Notes under the pieces: generated by a model | What the model was told of the DNA's origin: nothing | Databases searched by the model: none | Seen by the model: only the letters and a program-made list of their open reading frames with translations | Shown: one piece after another, positions 43,105-56,200 of the stretch | Layout of the letters: each line of letters opens with the position of its first letter | Numbering within the stretch: the stretch's first letter is position 1 | Program-made: the position numbers and the translations under genes | Source: Viola odorata | Taxonomy: Eukaryota; Streptophyta; Magnoliopsida; Malpighiales; Violaceae | Reading direction: 5' to 3' | DNA: 64,000 nucleotides | Assembly (NCBI GenBank): GCA_963691705.1 | Contig: OY829537.1 | Span: forward strand, 61,356,304-61,420,303

Positions 43105-43280
43105 CTTCCCTCGTCTTTAAAAATTATTTTTTTCATTATTTTTAATATATTAAAAGATCAAAATTAATATTAATTGGTTATATTTAATATAATCATTAAG
43201 AATAATTAGCTAAAAATACATAAAAATTATAAATCAATTGTGAAAGTAGGTTGAGAGTTATTTTTTAATGACAGGGGGAG
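43105..43280. mobile_element. Possible small MITE
   Basis: The left end CTTCCCTCGTCTTTAAAAAT and the reverse complement of the right end CTCCCCCTGTCATTAAAAAA match in about three quarters of positions. The right side is followed by TA. The interior is nearly pure A/T. The left TA is not evident, so the call is weak. Confidence 0.35.
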
Positions 43281-44324
43281 TATTAAATTATTAATCATAA
43301 TAGTATTTAAAAAATAAAGTCTTAATTTTGACTTGATTGAAATTATAAAGACATATATACTTGTTTTCTTTTTAACGTGGCACATGTGTTATATTTACTT
43401 TTGGAAAAAAAAATTACTAAGGAGGTGTTTGGTATCAAATCATGTATGAGTTTGATTCATTTTCTTAATAGAGTTCAATTAGAATTTTACTAATTAATGA
43501 ACTATAGTGATTGGTGTAATAATATAAAATTGAAAAAATTCAATTGAATTGAAATGAACACATTATTTGGTATGACTAAGAAATGATTTCATTTTATTTA
43601 TTTGACCATTATACCCCTAAATTAAAATTTATCCATAAAATAAAAGAATTATTTTTATAAAATTATGGGTTGAGTCATGAGGTGATGAATGAAATCATGT
43701 ACACCACCATGAACATTTTCCGTCATTAAAACAATATATCAACGAAAGGTTCATGGGTTGAGTCATGGGGTGATCAATAAAATCATGAACACCACCATGG
43801 GGTGAGATATGAATTAATTTGGCTCAAGAAGGGATCAGGTCGGAAATGTTTGTTTTGAGGTTTTCACTTGTTAGTTTGTATATTTTGAATCTTTCGCTTG
43901 CTAATTTGTATAATTGAGTCTAATTTTCTTTGTATTCATTCGGTCTAAGAAGCAGCATGACCCAACTTGAGCCCATGAGAATTGCTTTGATAAAAGCAAT
44001 AATACCACACCATCAACACGTGAAGAAATAAGAGTAAAAACAGACAAAACAAAAGCATACACAAAGATTTGGCTAAAACTGAATATCTTTAAGCAAAAGC
44101 ATGTAAACAACATCATTAATCATGTCGTGCCATAATAAAAGGCCTATTACTATTTAGAATTTCCAAGCTCAAACAAAGCTTCATGCAAGTATGCAACTCC
44201 TAGTGGCACTAAAATTACTACATGCAACGAGTAGCGACTTAATTTCCACCATTATCAACAACAAAAAAGATAGCCCTGCCGCATAAAAGATGCTCTACAA
44301 AGTCCATGTCCCTTCTTTTCAACT
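43281..44324. other. Gene-free AT-rich stretch
   Basis: No gene is supported. Near 43425 GGAGGTGTTTGGTATCAAAT resembles the outer end of a DNA transposon. A near repeat, GGGTTGAGTCATGRGGTGAT, occurs at 43668-43690 and again at 43753-43775. The minus-strand frame at 43901-44116 has no domain. Confidence 0.45.
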
Positions 44325-44443
44325 TCATTTGAGGAAGTGAGGAGTGATCAACCCTGCAATCTGAAGAAATCCAACTCATCTTTCCCAGCAAATATCGTCT
44401 TCAACTTTTCATCACAGATTATGACCCTCTTGTTGTTTGGATC
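44325..44443 (-). pseudogene. Last exon of a SWIB/MDM2-domain gene, frameshifted
   Basis: On the minus strand, after a splice acceptor TTTTTGTAG, the exon reads DPNNKRVIICDEKLKTIFAG followed by KDE. This is the second half of the SWIB fold found in small plant SWIB proteins and in chromatin-remodelling subunits. Near 44381-44385 the frame changes. One frame stops at 44348, while the other continues QIAGLITPHFLK to a stop at 44325, which is the usual SWIB ending. No preceding exon with the first half of the domain was found in the window. It is therefore an orphan, broken exon, perhaps moved here by a transposon. Confidence 0.7.
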
Positions 44444-45105
44444 CTACAAAAAAAGCACCAAATGTGCAGTTAGTTACAAATATTAATACAAGCACACACA
44501 TCTACAAGCAATCTTTTAAAAATTGAGGAACAAACACTATTCATGCAGCAAATATGTTGAATCAGGCTAGCTATCATCTATCTCACAGCCCAAGAAAGGA
44601 TGTGCAACCAACCACATGCAGATGGATCAAACAAATTGGCAATGTAACGATCTTATATATTCAACAACGAAGCCTCTTAATGTTTTGCTTGAACTAAATT
44701 AGCAGGAATTTAAGCCCTCAAAACATTTCGCGAAGTGACATATCAACACCATTCCCCATGTTCATAAACAAACTAATTAACACAAAGAATCCTGCATCAT
44801 AAGACATCGAAAATGTACTCAAGTCTCAAGATGACCGCGACTGAATAAAAAAAAAAGGCAAAGTAGAGCAACCTAGCATACTTGACATCAAAACCTAGCA
44901 TACTCATGCTAACCATATAGGTCATCCATGATATGAAAAATGAACCTATATGCAAAACCTCACAGTCTAAACTAAATTCTGCAAAAGCCCCATCCATCAT
45001 TCATCAAGTATAACATCACATATTGGCACATACAGTACTGTACCTTCTTCTCATTTGATGATCTGTGATAATTGAAAATAAGAGAATGAGAATGAGTTTT
45101 GGTAC

Positions 45106-45890
45106 CTTGTCGTCAGACCCTGTGCTGCTAATGACTCTACAACCTTGGTTTGGCCAATTGCCCAGCAAACATCCCAACAACACCTGCTGCAGCTGAGATG
45201 AACACATTCGACCCTGCCTTTGCCTCTCCCAACACTTTTATCGCTACCCAAGCAGTAAACCCAGGTAGCCCTGCACCAAAACACACTCCCAAAAGTTACA
45301 TAGAGTAATTATTATGAACTAAATAGCCATTTATCAGGCCTTGACTCCACAAAATTATTATAAAATCAAAGCAGTTTTACCCAAAAAGAGAAGGAAAAAA
45401 GAAAGACTAAGAACCCTTTTCCACTTCCATGTTTCAAAGCTAATTGTATTGCAAGATCGGGGCGAAACATCGAGAAGGCACTAAAAAATAAGTCGACGCT
45501 TTCCTACTCCGACTGACCTTATCACCTGCATCAATCACAATTCAAGCATTTTCACAAACAGTTCCCATACACATAGTCAAACAGGACATGAGTTCAGAAA
45601 TTGAAAGTTAGGGACCTGACCCAGCTCGAATTGCGGCAAGTACAATCCATCAGCTCAGCCAGCAATGAGAGTGCACAGGTAAGGGTCGATGGAAAGCTAG
45701 AGGATCTGGACAGCGACGTGGCGGTCTGGCATGGAATCGTCAATGGGCAAAGAGACAGAACGGAGCTTGAGGTGGTCGGAGGTGGGTACACCATCAGGAG
45801 CGTAGGCGGAGATGTACCATTCTTTTGTTCTCCACAGCCTAGAGCCACCTCTGCTGCGTCGTACACCAGTGCCGACTCCTCTGATAAAAA
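45106..45890 (-). pseudogene. Alkenal double-bond reductase-like pseudogene
   Basis: Two exon-like pieces on the minus strand belong to the NADP-dependent alkenal double-bond reductase (zinc-free MDR) family. The upper piece (about 45890-45616) reads EWYISAYAPDGVPTSDHLKL, then LSIDPYL and DGLYLPQFELGQ, with stops where W and A-like residues are expected and a frame change in an A-run before EWY. The lower piece (45270-45106) has good splice sites and reads GFTAWVAIKVLGEAKAGSNV, FISAAAGVVGMFAGQLAK and, after a frame change, GCRVISSTGSDDK. The AAAGxVG motif binds NADP(H). The exon between them and the whole C-terminal half are missing. It is clearly dead. Confidence 0.75.
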
Positions 45891-46209
45891 AAAACCTGAT
45901 CACTACCTCTCGTTTTACACGGATCACGGCAGCGAACCTACCGACGATTGCTTCCGAACGCTTCAACTACTCTACCAACACAGGGTATTTTAGGAATATA
46001 AAAGAGATTAATACAAAATCTTAGAATTCTCTGTCAAATTCGACCAATTTTGGCAAGAATTCACCCTTCCTTTAAATTTGTATGTTCAATTTAATGTGAA
46101 TTGAAATCTCTCCCTTAGAATTATAACAAACATCAAATTTGTTATAATTTCAGTTACAATAAACTGAACTCTTTGTTCAGTTCTATACCAAACTGACTCT
46201 AAAAGATTT

Positions 46210-48934
46210 TTTTTTGAAATTAGAAACTTTTCATTACTAAGTAATAATAAAACAATCAAGTTTTTCAGGATATAAACCATCCCAAAAATCAGAAAAATCA
46301 AGTACATAAGCTCTTATAGCAAGAGCATGAGCTTCAGAATTAGCAGTTCTTCTGACATGAACAAAGGTGTAGGAATTGAAGTGCAAAGCAAGACGAGAGA
46401 TATCCGTAGCAATCACCCCCAAGCTGGAGAAAGACTGAGTCCCGGTGCCAATTGCTTGGATCAACTCTAAACAATCAGACTGGACCTGAACCCGACCATA
46501 GCCACGGTCCCTAGCCAATTCGAGAGCTCTGCGCACAGCTAGACCTTCTCCCACAACAATGTCCATATGAAACAAGGCACACTAATGGCCAGATAAAATA
46601 CATCTTCCATCACTCTCGCGAGCAATGATACCCAAACCAGTCAAAGAGGGACCAAACGTTGCATCAGTATTAAGACAGACGATCCCATCTCTCGGATGAT
46701 ACCAGTCAGACGTAGAATCCAAAGTAGCAGAACTATTCTCGTCTCCATATCTCTCATTTACTACCCTGTACTCCCCTAGCAACCGAGCGCCACGGAAGAG
46801 GACCTCTTGAGGAGACTTTGCCATTGAATTGAATACTAGGTCATTGCGAGAATTCTAAACAGCCCAAAGAATAGATATCACCTCTTCTAAGACTGAAGGT
46901 GTAACCATGTCCCAAAGATTAACAAGCCAATTAGTTATCAGTGCATTAGGAGAGAAACGAACCCCGTGGGGAATGTGACTCAAGTTCCACAGGTTGAACG
47001 TGACCGGACAATGCAAGAAGAGGTGATCAGGCGACTCAGTCTCCCCAAGCTAGAGAGGGCAAAAGTCCTCTCACATCTCTGATGAACAGGTTCTCCTTTG
47101 TAGGGAGCCCATTATGAACCAACCGCTGGACAAAAATTTTAAACTTAGGAGGGATCTGTAATTTCCACAGAGCTGACCATCAAAAATCATCAACTGCCTC
47201 ATGACTAGCATAGGATGGATCAAACAAAAGGAAGTGATAAAAACTCTTAACTGTAAACTTTCCCGAAGTCGAAAATTGCCAAATGATCCTATCCAAAAGA
47301 TTAAAAAGACTAACCAGCATCGCCAAAATGGCGTCGCATTTTGGAGGTTCGAAAATTTGATGAATTAGTTGAACATTCCACCTACCCATTTCGGATTCCA
47401 TAAGTAAATTGATTGTAGCGTTTGAGTGGCGGTGAGAAACCGAGGAATGAGCTAAACCAGATAAGGAGCAAGGGATCCAGGGATCATCCCAGATACGGAT
47501 TTGTTCACCATTCCCCACCTGCCAAAAAAATTCTTTCGCAAGTGCGTCTCGTGCAGCCAAGAAACTCCTCCAAACATATCTAGGACGAGAGCCTAATGGG
47601 GCTTCAAGGAAACTCCCTGACGGAAAATACATGGCCTTCAGCACCCTAGCCAGGAGCGAATTTGGGTGTTGAATAATACGCCAACCTTACTTGGCTAAGA
47701 GCGCGAGATTAAATTCCCACAATTTGCGGAAGCCCAATCCCCCCTCCCGTTTGGCTTTACAGAGCTTATTCCACGAAACCCAACTAACCTTGTGATGATC
47801 GTCACTTCCTCCCCACCAATATTGTCTCATAGCACATTCCATCTCGTCGCAGACACCCCGAGAAATCTCAAAAAAGCTCATGAGATAGGTTGGGATAGAT
47901 TGTGCAACAGACTTAATAAGCACCTCCTCCCTTGCTTGGGACAAAGTTTTATCTTTCCAACCGTTTAGACGTTTGCATAGACGGTCACAAACAGAGCTGA
48001 ATAAAGCCTTCTTGGATCGATCGAAACCCACCGGAAGACCAAGGTACTTCGAGTGATGACTCACCATTCTAACATCACTACTCTACTTTCAAATTCGACG
48101 TTCCTACTGAACATCACTTCTGATTTCTCTATGTTAATCTTTTGGCCTGACGCCTCCTCATATTTGGCTAGAATACCAGAAATGGCTGCAGCTTCACTAG
48201 TGTTGTCTCTAGGAAAAATTAGGCTATCATCAGCATAAAACAAGTGACTAATAGAGGGACCTCCCCGACTAACCGAAATGTTGTGGATCAGTTGACGTTG
48301 ATTAGCCTGGTGTAACAATGTCGAGAGACCTTCCGTACAAAGGATAAAAAGGTATGGAGAGAGAGGATCTCCCTGCCTGAGACCTCTCTTGGGACGAAAG
48401 GACGGACCCGGGTTGCCCTCCATAAGAACAAAATACAACACCGTAGAAACACACCTCATAACCAGGTCCACCCAATTATCGTGGAATCCTAATTTGCGAA
48501 GAATTTGATCCAGAAAATTCCACTCAACTCGAACATAAGCTTTACTCATATCGAGCTTGAGGCTCATTAAGCCTCGACTCGACCTTCTAGCCTGCATGGC
48601 ATGAAAAACCTCTTGCGCTACACAAGCATTGTCAGTAATCAATCTATTCGGGACAAAAGCACTCTGATTTTTAGATATAATATCAGGGAGAAAGAGTTTC
48701 AATCTGTTAGCTATGACCTTAGTTACTAACTTGAGGAAAATGTTACACAAACTGATAGGTCTAAAATGGGAACACTCTACAGGATTAGCAACCTTAGGGA
48801 TCAAAGTTGTAAAAGTATGATTCAAGAGAGTAGGATCAGCAGAATGATTAAGCACATTAAGAACAACAAAGCTAACAAAATCTCCTACCAGACACCAATA
48901 TTTTTGAAAGAAGAGAGGGGCATACCAACAACCC
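46210..48934 (-). mobile_element. 5'-truncated L1-type LINE (2.7 kb)
   Basis: On the minus strand it runs from about 48934 to 46210 and ends with a short A-tail (T-run at 46207-46215 on the plus strand). An 11-bp target duplication, CTAAAAGATTT, flanks it (46199-46209 and 48935-48945), with the A-tail partly merged into it. The 5' part, including endonuclease and the start of RT, is missing, as usual for LINE copies. Its body is the ORF2 C-terminal two thirds described separately. Confidence 0.88.
46237..48855 (-). pseudogene. LINE ORF2: reverse transcriptase, zf-RVT, RNase H (broken)
   Basis: The RT core lies at 48855-48061 with LIPKVANPVECSHFRPISLC, NQSAFVPNRLITDNACVAQE, LRQGDPLSPYLF and the active-site FYADD. 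The thumb-like part continues at 48067-47687 in another frame ([32 protein letters not shown]). A zf-RVT-like part lies at 47644-47180 (IRIWDDPWIP, FTVKSFYHFL). A plant-type RNase H domain lies at 46824-46237, with Asp in LNTDATFGPSLTGLGIIARE, Glu in EGLAVRRALELA and Asp in QSDCLELI. Three or more frame changes and stops separate these parts. The RNase H domain is a trait of the plant L1 clade. Confidence 0.88.
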
Positions 48935-48945
48935 CTAAAAGATTT

Positions 48946-49321
48946 GAATGATAAATCAATGTTAGTTCAAATGAATTGTAGATATAATTTTCACTTTTAT
49001 TTTTTATGTAAGAAATTGCTACCTATATTTCTAGTCTTGACCCAAAAAATAAATAAATATTAGTTGTGTTTTTTCATGCATTATTTCAATTATGATTTTG
49101 TAGTAATAAGAGACGGGGGAACTCGATCCCATTTCCTAACGACTGATTGTTGATATTGACAACCAAACGCAGTTTAAGGTTCATTTTATGGTGCAATGCA
49201 ATGCATGAGGAAGTTAGATCATAAAGATAGCTCGAGGAGATAAAGAATCCATTTGAAAAAAATAATAATAATAAAAAAAACTAATATGAATTTGTAATCA
49301 TGAAAAGAACCCCATTGAAAC
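48946..49321. other. Gene-free AT-rich stretch
   Basis: No gene is seen. It contains an AATAATAATAATA microsatellite at about 49259-49273. Confidence 0.5.
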
Positions 49322-49770
49322 TAGCGGTGTTTAAAAACCGGATCGAATTGGGGTTTTTTTTCTTTTCAAAACTATTAAGAGGAGAACCAGACTGAAGCGG
49401 AAATAAACGGTTCAATCCATTTTTTCATATCTAAAAATTGGAAACTGAACCGAAAAATTAGAAAACCGTATATATATAAAATACTTACGAATTTTTACAT
49501 TAATTAACAACTTTGATTCTGATGGTTAAAAATTTAGCTTTTTGTCTTGAAGTTGTGGGTTCAAAACCCATTAGCCACCTCATTTTTTTTCTTTTTTCTT
49601 AACAAAACCATTAAAAAATATATATAGGTTAGAACCGAAACCAGCCCGGCCTAGACCGTTAATTCAAGACTGAACCATTAGAAAACAGTTCAGTTTGGTT
49701 CTCTAATTCCTAGACCTATAAATTTCCAATTTGGTCCGTTTTTTACCAAACCGGCTCGTATCCACCCCTA
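49322..49770. mobile_element. Short hAT-like non-autonomous element
   Basis: The left end TAGCGGTGTTTAAAAACCGG and the reverse complement of the right end TAGGGGTGGATACGAGCCGG are similar, and both are followed by GAACCGAA/GGTTCGG-type subterminal motifs. The 8-bp flanks ATTGAAAC and AATAAAAC match in six positions. Length is 449 bp with no ORF. The style resembles the larger hAT element at 2302, but it is a different family. Confidence 0.6.
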
Positions 49771-49958
49771 AATAAAACAGCAGCAGGAGTGAATAATATA
49801 AGCTAATATTGCCATTTATGAACCAAAAAAACCTATCAAATGAATATCTAGACGCACATTTTCTAAATCCTCTCTTCATTTTCACAAATGAAATAACAAA
49901 AGATGTATTAAACACATGATTGGTTCTGGACAGTGAGATTTGAAGGAAAACTCATCGC

Positions 49959-52312
49959 TTAAGTTGGTTGCCAATCTCTACGGATATCAAAAGTGTAGTT
50001 AATCTCCAAATGACACTTATTGTCATCATCAACAAACTGCAAAACAGAATAGTACAGAGGAATCATTAGTAGCACAAACACCCTAATCAGCATTTCTACA
50101 ACAAATCCAAGCAAATAATACCACATGCGATTTAGATTCATTTGATGTTCTGAAACAACTATCATAGAGCTTGGGACCTAAATGCTAACAGTGACACCAA
50201 AGCTTGCATTTTCCTTTCTCCGTGATATGAACACAAGTCTAATGATTCAACAGCGCACATGAAGCAGAATGAACTAGAAAAGGAACATGTGAACTCATGA
50301 AGATACCTTGGAATAGAACTATAACAGTGCAGTAGAGTTTTAAATGTTACGCATTTCGTAACAGAAATATCAATGAAGAATGGAAAAACTCTCGAAACTT
50401 ACCCTACTTCTGGCTGAATATGATCCTCTAGCAAACATACCAGACGGAGTAGTTTCCTCAGGAATTTCGTAGGTGTAAGGTTCTGCCTGGGGACTGAAAG
50501 TTCCAATCATCTCCTTCGAACTATCCACTATTTTGCAGAATCACAGAAAGCAAAATGGTTATTTCACGTGTTCTTTTTTTGCATCCACAAGGGTAAGAAA
50601 TGCATGTGCGCTCGTGTGTGTGTCTGAGAAAGAGAGCAAGAGTGTGAGAGAGAGATGTACCCTTAACACCAGTTTTCCAGACAATGTTAGTGTACTTGAG
50701 ACCAGATACAATGTTGTTCTTAACCTCGAACGCAAACTCCAAACTATAGCGGCTACCTTCTTTCAAGGTGAACCAATTGCCTTTAGGATTTCCACCCTCA
50801 GGAACTAAAAGGTAGATATTAGCTCTACCAGGAGACTTCATGGCGAGGCTCACAATCTTAACTTCCGGCTCTAATGTTTCTACACATTTATAAACCACAA
50901 AAGTATATAAGGAACTGGATATCAAAATGGTAAAAGAAATTTTAATGAAAATACTTTTTTTTTTCCTTTTTCCCTTAGGCGAAATGCACTTGCACAATGA
51001 AGTTTCTATATTGAACTAGCCTTAGATCTGCATGTTGCACGGGTTACATTATTTAAGTAACTTATATGTTATAAAAATGTTACATTACATATAAGATTTC
51101 ACACCATACATAACTATCAATATTTTTAGACACCTTTAATTAAAATTTGTAAATAAAATGAATAATTTGTAAGCACTTAAATATTGAATCATACAACTTT
51201 TTAAATTATTAAGAATCACTTCTTTCAAATTTCACAAATTGTATTAAATTTAATAAATTAATTATGAAATTAAATGAATTTTAATAGTACAAATGAAAAG
51301 TTTTAAAGTTATATATTATAAATTGCATTAACATAAATAAATTAGTTGTATAATTTAATTTAATGTAGCAAACCAAAAGCTATCAAGTTATCTAACACAA
51401 AAATTGAACAAAAGATAATTAAAAAATATTAATTAATTAACTATTTAGTTTCCTTAAGTTATTTAGTGAAATTATTTTCCACCATTTTCAATTAATTTCC
51501 ACTACTTTGAAGTTAATATCCACCGCATGAAATAATTCCCACCATCTTAAATAAATGAAATTAACTTTGTGAAAATTTAATAACATTAATTTTCCATTTT
51601 CTCATTTAACATGCCACATGTCAATTTATCATAAACTTAAAAAAATGACATGCCATGATGTAGGTGGTTTTCTCTCAAGCTACTACTAAAGCTCCACGGT
51701 ATAGTTTTTAGATATATATAGATTATGTTATGAGATTTGAAGGCAAGTATACAAACTTCAATTCCAAGAAATCAAGAACAATACAAATTATGCAAGAATC
51801 TTTCAAGAAGAAACAAAAGTGAGTTACAGTCAATGGATGGCCTATAGCAACGCGCAAAGCTAGGCATAATTCTGGGCAGAAATATACACAGAAAATAGAA
51901 TTGTTTAAATAAATTCGTGTAAAAAAGTAGAAGCAAATGAAATTAACAAGATTACCTCCAACAGACTCTAGGTCGACATTCCCAAGTAGCTGTTCCTTCC
52001 ACCTCCTCAAGCTCTCATCATCCTGCATGCTCAAATGCAACACAACAATAACAATTAGCAAATGAAAGACAGATTAAACCAGAGCAGAACCAAAAAAAAC
52101 AGAGAAAAAGAAGCAACCTTGTCTTTTTCAAGCTGTTCTTTGAGCCGGCACTGGGGACCCAACTCTATCTTCCTTTCCAGACCTTCATCATCATCATCAG
52201 TTGGACAAAGAGAACTCTCACTCGCATTTCTACTGATGAAGCCGCTTTTAGTTTCATCTTCTCCAGGTATTTCCTCTGAAACTTCCTCTTTCCCTTTCCC
52301 AACAAAACCCAT
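49959..52312 (-). CDS. Rho GDP-dissociation inhibitor (RhoGDI), five exons
   Basis: It extracts prenylated ROP/Rac GTPases from membranes and keeps them in the cytosol in the GDP form. Minus-strand exons are 52312-52118, 52022-51956, 50879-50661, 50527-50403 and 50036-49959, with GT/AG introns, giving 227 residues (relatives are usually 220-240). The acidic N-terminus (residues 1-50, with TDDDDEGLE) is as in plant RhoGDI. The binding helices contain IELGPQCRLKEQLEKDKDDE and LRRWKEQLLGNVDL. The immunoglobulin-like domain follows with PEVKIVSLAMKSPGR, FTLKEGSRYSLEFAFEV, NNIVSGLKYTNIVWKTGV, PEETTPSGMFARGSYSARSR and a final LEINYTFDIRRDW. That domain holds the prenyl pocket. No break is visible, and the gene looks functional. 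Arabidopsis SCN1/RhoGDI1 belongs to this family. Confidence 0.95.
51000..51720. other. AT-rich insertion in RhoGDI intron 2
   Basis: Intron 2 (50880-51955) is 1076 bp, far longer than the gene's other introns. Most of the excess is an AT-rich block running from about GATCTGCATGTTGCACGGGT (51027) to TAGATATATATAGATTATG (51728). Inside, CCACCATCTTAAAT/CCACCATTTTCAAT/CCACTACTTTGAAG phrases repeat at 51475-51555. It is probably an old non-autonomous transposon, but its ends and target duplication could not be fixed. Confidence 0.4.
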
Positions 52313-53271
52313 GTTTTTTTTTTCTTCCCTTTTTGTAATTTAGTTTGTTGTCAGTAGAATCCACACCAACCTTGAGGAGAGAGATCAAAGGGCCATCAAC
52401 TCCAGCAGGGAACAAAAAGGAGTCAAGAAGCTACAGTGGTCAAAGAATCCAAGAAAGGTAAAGAGAGAGATAAGATGAAGGAACCCAGAATGGAAAAAAA
52501 AGAGAAACAGATGGGTTGGTTTCTTTTTTTCTTTTTCTTTTTTTTTTGGGAAAGAGTTCCAACATGGAAAGAAAAAGGAAAGAGTCATGTGGTGATCCGA
52601 AATTATGTACTCATCAGAAAAATAAATAAAAGGTGGAAATAAGAGGAAAAAGAGAGATGGGAAGATCGTGATGGCCACTCCTGCAGTGCACTATGATCCA
52701 CGAACTCCCACCATTCAAGGATAGATATTAGTTACCCTTTGACCTCTTCTCATTGCTCAAGTATTCATTTCCGGGAAAAAGAAACTTGGTTATTTTTATA
52801 GTTTGTTTCAGTTTTTTCTTCTTTAACCATGAGCAAAACAGCATTCAGATCAGTTCTGGTGAAATACAATGAGCTTTTCTTCTTCCCACTCAAATCTTAG
52901 ATTTCGAAATACCATAATTTTAGATGCAGCAATGAAATGCAATTCAATAGCAAATCAAAATCCCAGAACATTGTTAACAGACAACAATAACAAGAGGTAT
53001 TTATTACAACCAAAAGAATATGTCAAGAAAAGAAAAGAAGAGTAGAGCACAAATTTCAAGTTCAGTTGACACTGAAAGACCATGAAAAAATGGGAAAACT
53101 TCATCTCCCAATTCAATTGGCTAGATATTTGAGTTAAAAATCAACATCAGTAACAGTGACATTGACCTAATCTTTCCTTGAAGCACTGTGCTCACTGATC
53201 TCTCTTCAAACTAAAAATGTTTCTCAATGTACCGGAGATGGAGTAATGATGTTCAAAATTGAGACAACTGG
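52313..53271. other. RhoGDI upstream region and 3' flank of the next gene
   Basis: No further gene is supported. The first 200 bases are A/T- and purine-rich and should contain the RhoGDI leader and promoter (minus strand). The far end holds the 3' untranslated region of the plastid protein gene. Open frames at 52385-52678 and 52436-52642 are low-complexity shadows. Confidence 0.5.
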
Positions 53272-56200
53272 TCAATTGCTTCCCCACTTTCTCAAAACTC
53301 TTTCTTTAGCTGAGACATGAGCATAAATTTCACTCTTTGATGTGCTAGCAACATCAGCGGGACTATCCGGAGATGCCGTTCTCAAGATTTGCGATGGTAT
53401 AGAAGTGAATCCATTTCTAGCTCCCCGTAAAGCATACAACAATGGGTTGAAGATGACAGCAAGCAATACTTCACCTTTTGCAACTATGAGATACTGTAAA
53501 AGCAAAGTTATATTATAAACGGAGACAGCAACCTGACTGCAGCGAAGCCCCTAATTTTTCCCTCAAGTTTGTATCTTTTGGTCAATTGAGTCCTTCAATT
53601 TCTTTATTCATTTTCATAACAAAAACTCCCTCTAATCCTTCTTTTCTATAGTCTACCGATTTACGCACATGATTATGGGAAAATACTAAAAAGCTGTCAT
53701 TGAAAAACAACCGAGTCCATTTAAAAAACTCAACAACTAAAATTTCTAACATGCTAAAATAATAAAAGGATGAAAACTATGCAGAGTTTATCTGCACATA
53801 CTTAAATTTAAATGAAGAATTAATCAAAGTAAGAGAAACCAAGAGAAAAAAACTCCAGTAGATCTCCACAAAATCGTAGAATCAATCCTTATACCTTCTC
53901 ATCCCCTTTTGCTCTCAAACATCTAAAATATTATGTATAACAAAGACTAAAACTTCCAATATTCATTTACACCACTTTGACCTACAGGTTGGATGTATGA
54001 CTTTCCATCTGTTTATATGCTTTAATCTCTGAGTTAGATGAGACTACCTAGTTACTTGTCATGAAGGTAAGCAATTTGGATGGATTCAGATTGATATTTG
54101 TGTTGGATGTGTACTTCTCTACATAAATAACAAGTTTAGTAAAAATCTGGGGCTTGCATGGAGTTACTCTGCATTTGTTCTGCTAGTTGGAGAAGAACCA
54201 GAGACAAGAGAGTAGCAAAGCAAGAGGTGGAGGAAGGACACAGTGATTATTGTACATGTAAGATGTTAGCTTGAATGATAAAGATCATTGACAGTGGATT
54301 CTCCAATTATTTAGTTATTTCCCTCTTTTAAAGCCATATATTATTGGAAACCCTAAACACTTTTATATTAGAAAAAATATATTAACAGGATGAAATGGAG
54401 GCCAAATTCAGGGTTTCATCTTATAATTAGTAGAGACATGAGAAAAGATGCTTACGAAGGCAATAATGCCCAGGACAGCGATAATTGTCTGTTGTGCTTC
54501 AGGCCAGAAATTGTCGCCATTTGACCAGCCAAATCGTCCACCCCAACCAAACCAACCTCCACCACCAGAATCTCCTCCTCCACCTGCTTCCTCCCTTTTC
54601 TTAATTTCTTTGTTCCATTTCTCAAATTCATCTTTTTTTCCTCCAAGTGCATTATCTAGTGCTTTCCTAGCTCGCTCCTGCAATAAAAAATATGCTGACT
54701 AGATAAACCCCTGAGGAAAAAGGTCAGGCTACTATTAAGAAACACAGTTCAGTGCTTTAGTCACTGCCAGGAGTTCGCTACTGGAGTACATAAGAAGTAA
54801 ATTACATTTCAACAGTGTTGTTTAGAGGCTTAATTAAACATATTATGCTGCTTTATAACGAAACATAGTTCACTTTCCTCAAAGTTCATCCATGAAAACA
54901 GAGACTAGGAAAAACAGGACCAAAAGTTCTTAACAATAGATTACTTTATCCTTTTCAACACAATCCTATTCAAACACCATCAGCACTATTGTGACAAACA
55001 GCAGCCAACATTTTTCTTAGTAACCTCAGAATGAACTCATTTTAATTGCTAGTATTTCCTGCTTAACCACTACATATGCTAGATTCTAGAAATCCAACCA
55101 ATTTTTGGCATAACAAGACAACATTACCAAAGTTATGGGAGACATGACTAAATAATCAACTTAACATTGTTTCTTCCTCAGACCCCATCATGGTGCTCCT
55201 AAAACCATGGAGCCTAATATGCATGTAAACGCACATGCAGCACTATTAATTTAAGAAATCAAAGGTAACTGAACAAAATCGCATAAGTTCAGTCCCTCAA
55301 CAAAAAACATCATTAAGATTACAGGGAGTCCATGATGATAATCGAATGGGCCAGCAGTCAACAGACAAAAGGAATGGAAGCTCTAAATTATGCAAGTGCA
55401 TTTGCAAGAACTTCAAACCCAAACCAAGATATAAACAGCAAGAAATTCCACATTTCAGCCTGCCCAGGAATCCAGTCGGTACAACCACTCAGTACAAAAG
55501 GCAATAACTATGAAAACCAACTTAAAGACATCACTGGCCAAATTCAAGACTAAGAAACAATATGCGAATATCCATGTGAATATCATTTCATTAGTTTCAC
55601 ACCATGCGAACAATAAGTTGTAGATGTGAAATGTTTGTAATAGCATGTAATCTCTTCACAAGAAGTTCATTCAATACAAAAACATTATCACTTTCCAATA
55701 CAAAGTACATTTTACTGTCAGCAAATACCAATTAAATACCAATATCTGAGTCCAGGTCGATCAATTCAATAAGAATGAGGCACATTTCGAATCTGGAACA
55801 AGAATAAAGATCATGCTACACCAGATTTTTTAAATTGTCTTACATTAGGGTAAACTTTAGGATGTCATACTGGGTCTTGTACAATCGAACAAAGTTTTGA
55901 ATCGTTACTGATTTTATTAGGTTAAGTTTATGCTTTTCTTCCGGTGTTTCTAGAAAGAACAGGAAAAACATATGAAGGGAAACAAGATTACGATGATGAG
56001 CTAGTCTGATGGACGATAAGAAGTTTAGCGACAAGATTGAATGTCCCTGCTGGTGCATCACATCAATTTATAATGCAAAATTATGTGATTAGGTTCGTGA
56101 GGATGTCCATATCTCCGGTAACTAACGCCATGAATCACAAGATAAAGAGAAATTGAGACAATGGGTTTTTCATTTCCATTCATTTTCATTAGCTGAGGTC

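Noticed and set aside
44797..45284. Minus-strand frames joining the SWIB exon and the reductase exon into one gene
   Set aside because: The two exons belong to unrelated families and the frame between them has no domain, so one functional fusion is not supported without transcript evidence.
51723..52061. 112-codon minus-strand frame read as one protein
   Set aside because: Only its part at 51956-52022 is real, as RhoGDI exon 2. The rest is intron on both sides.
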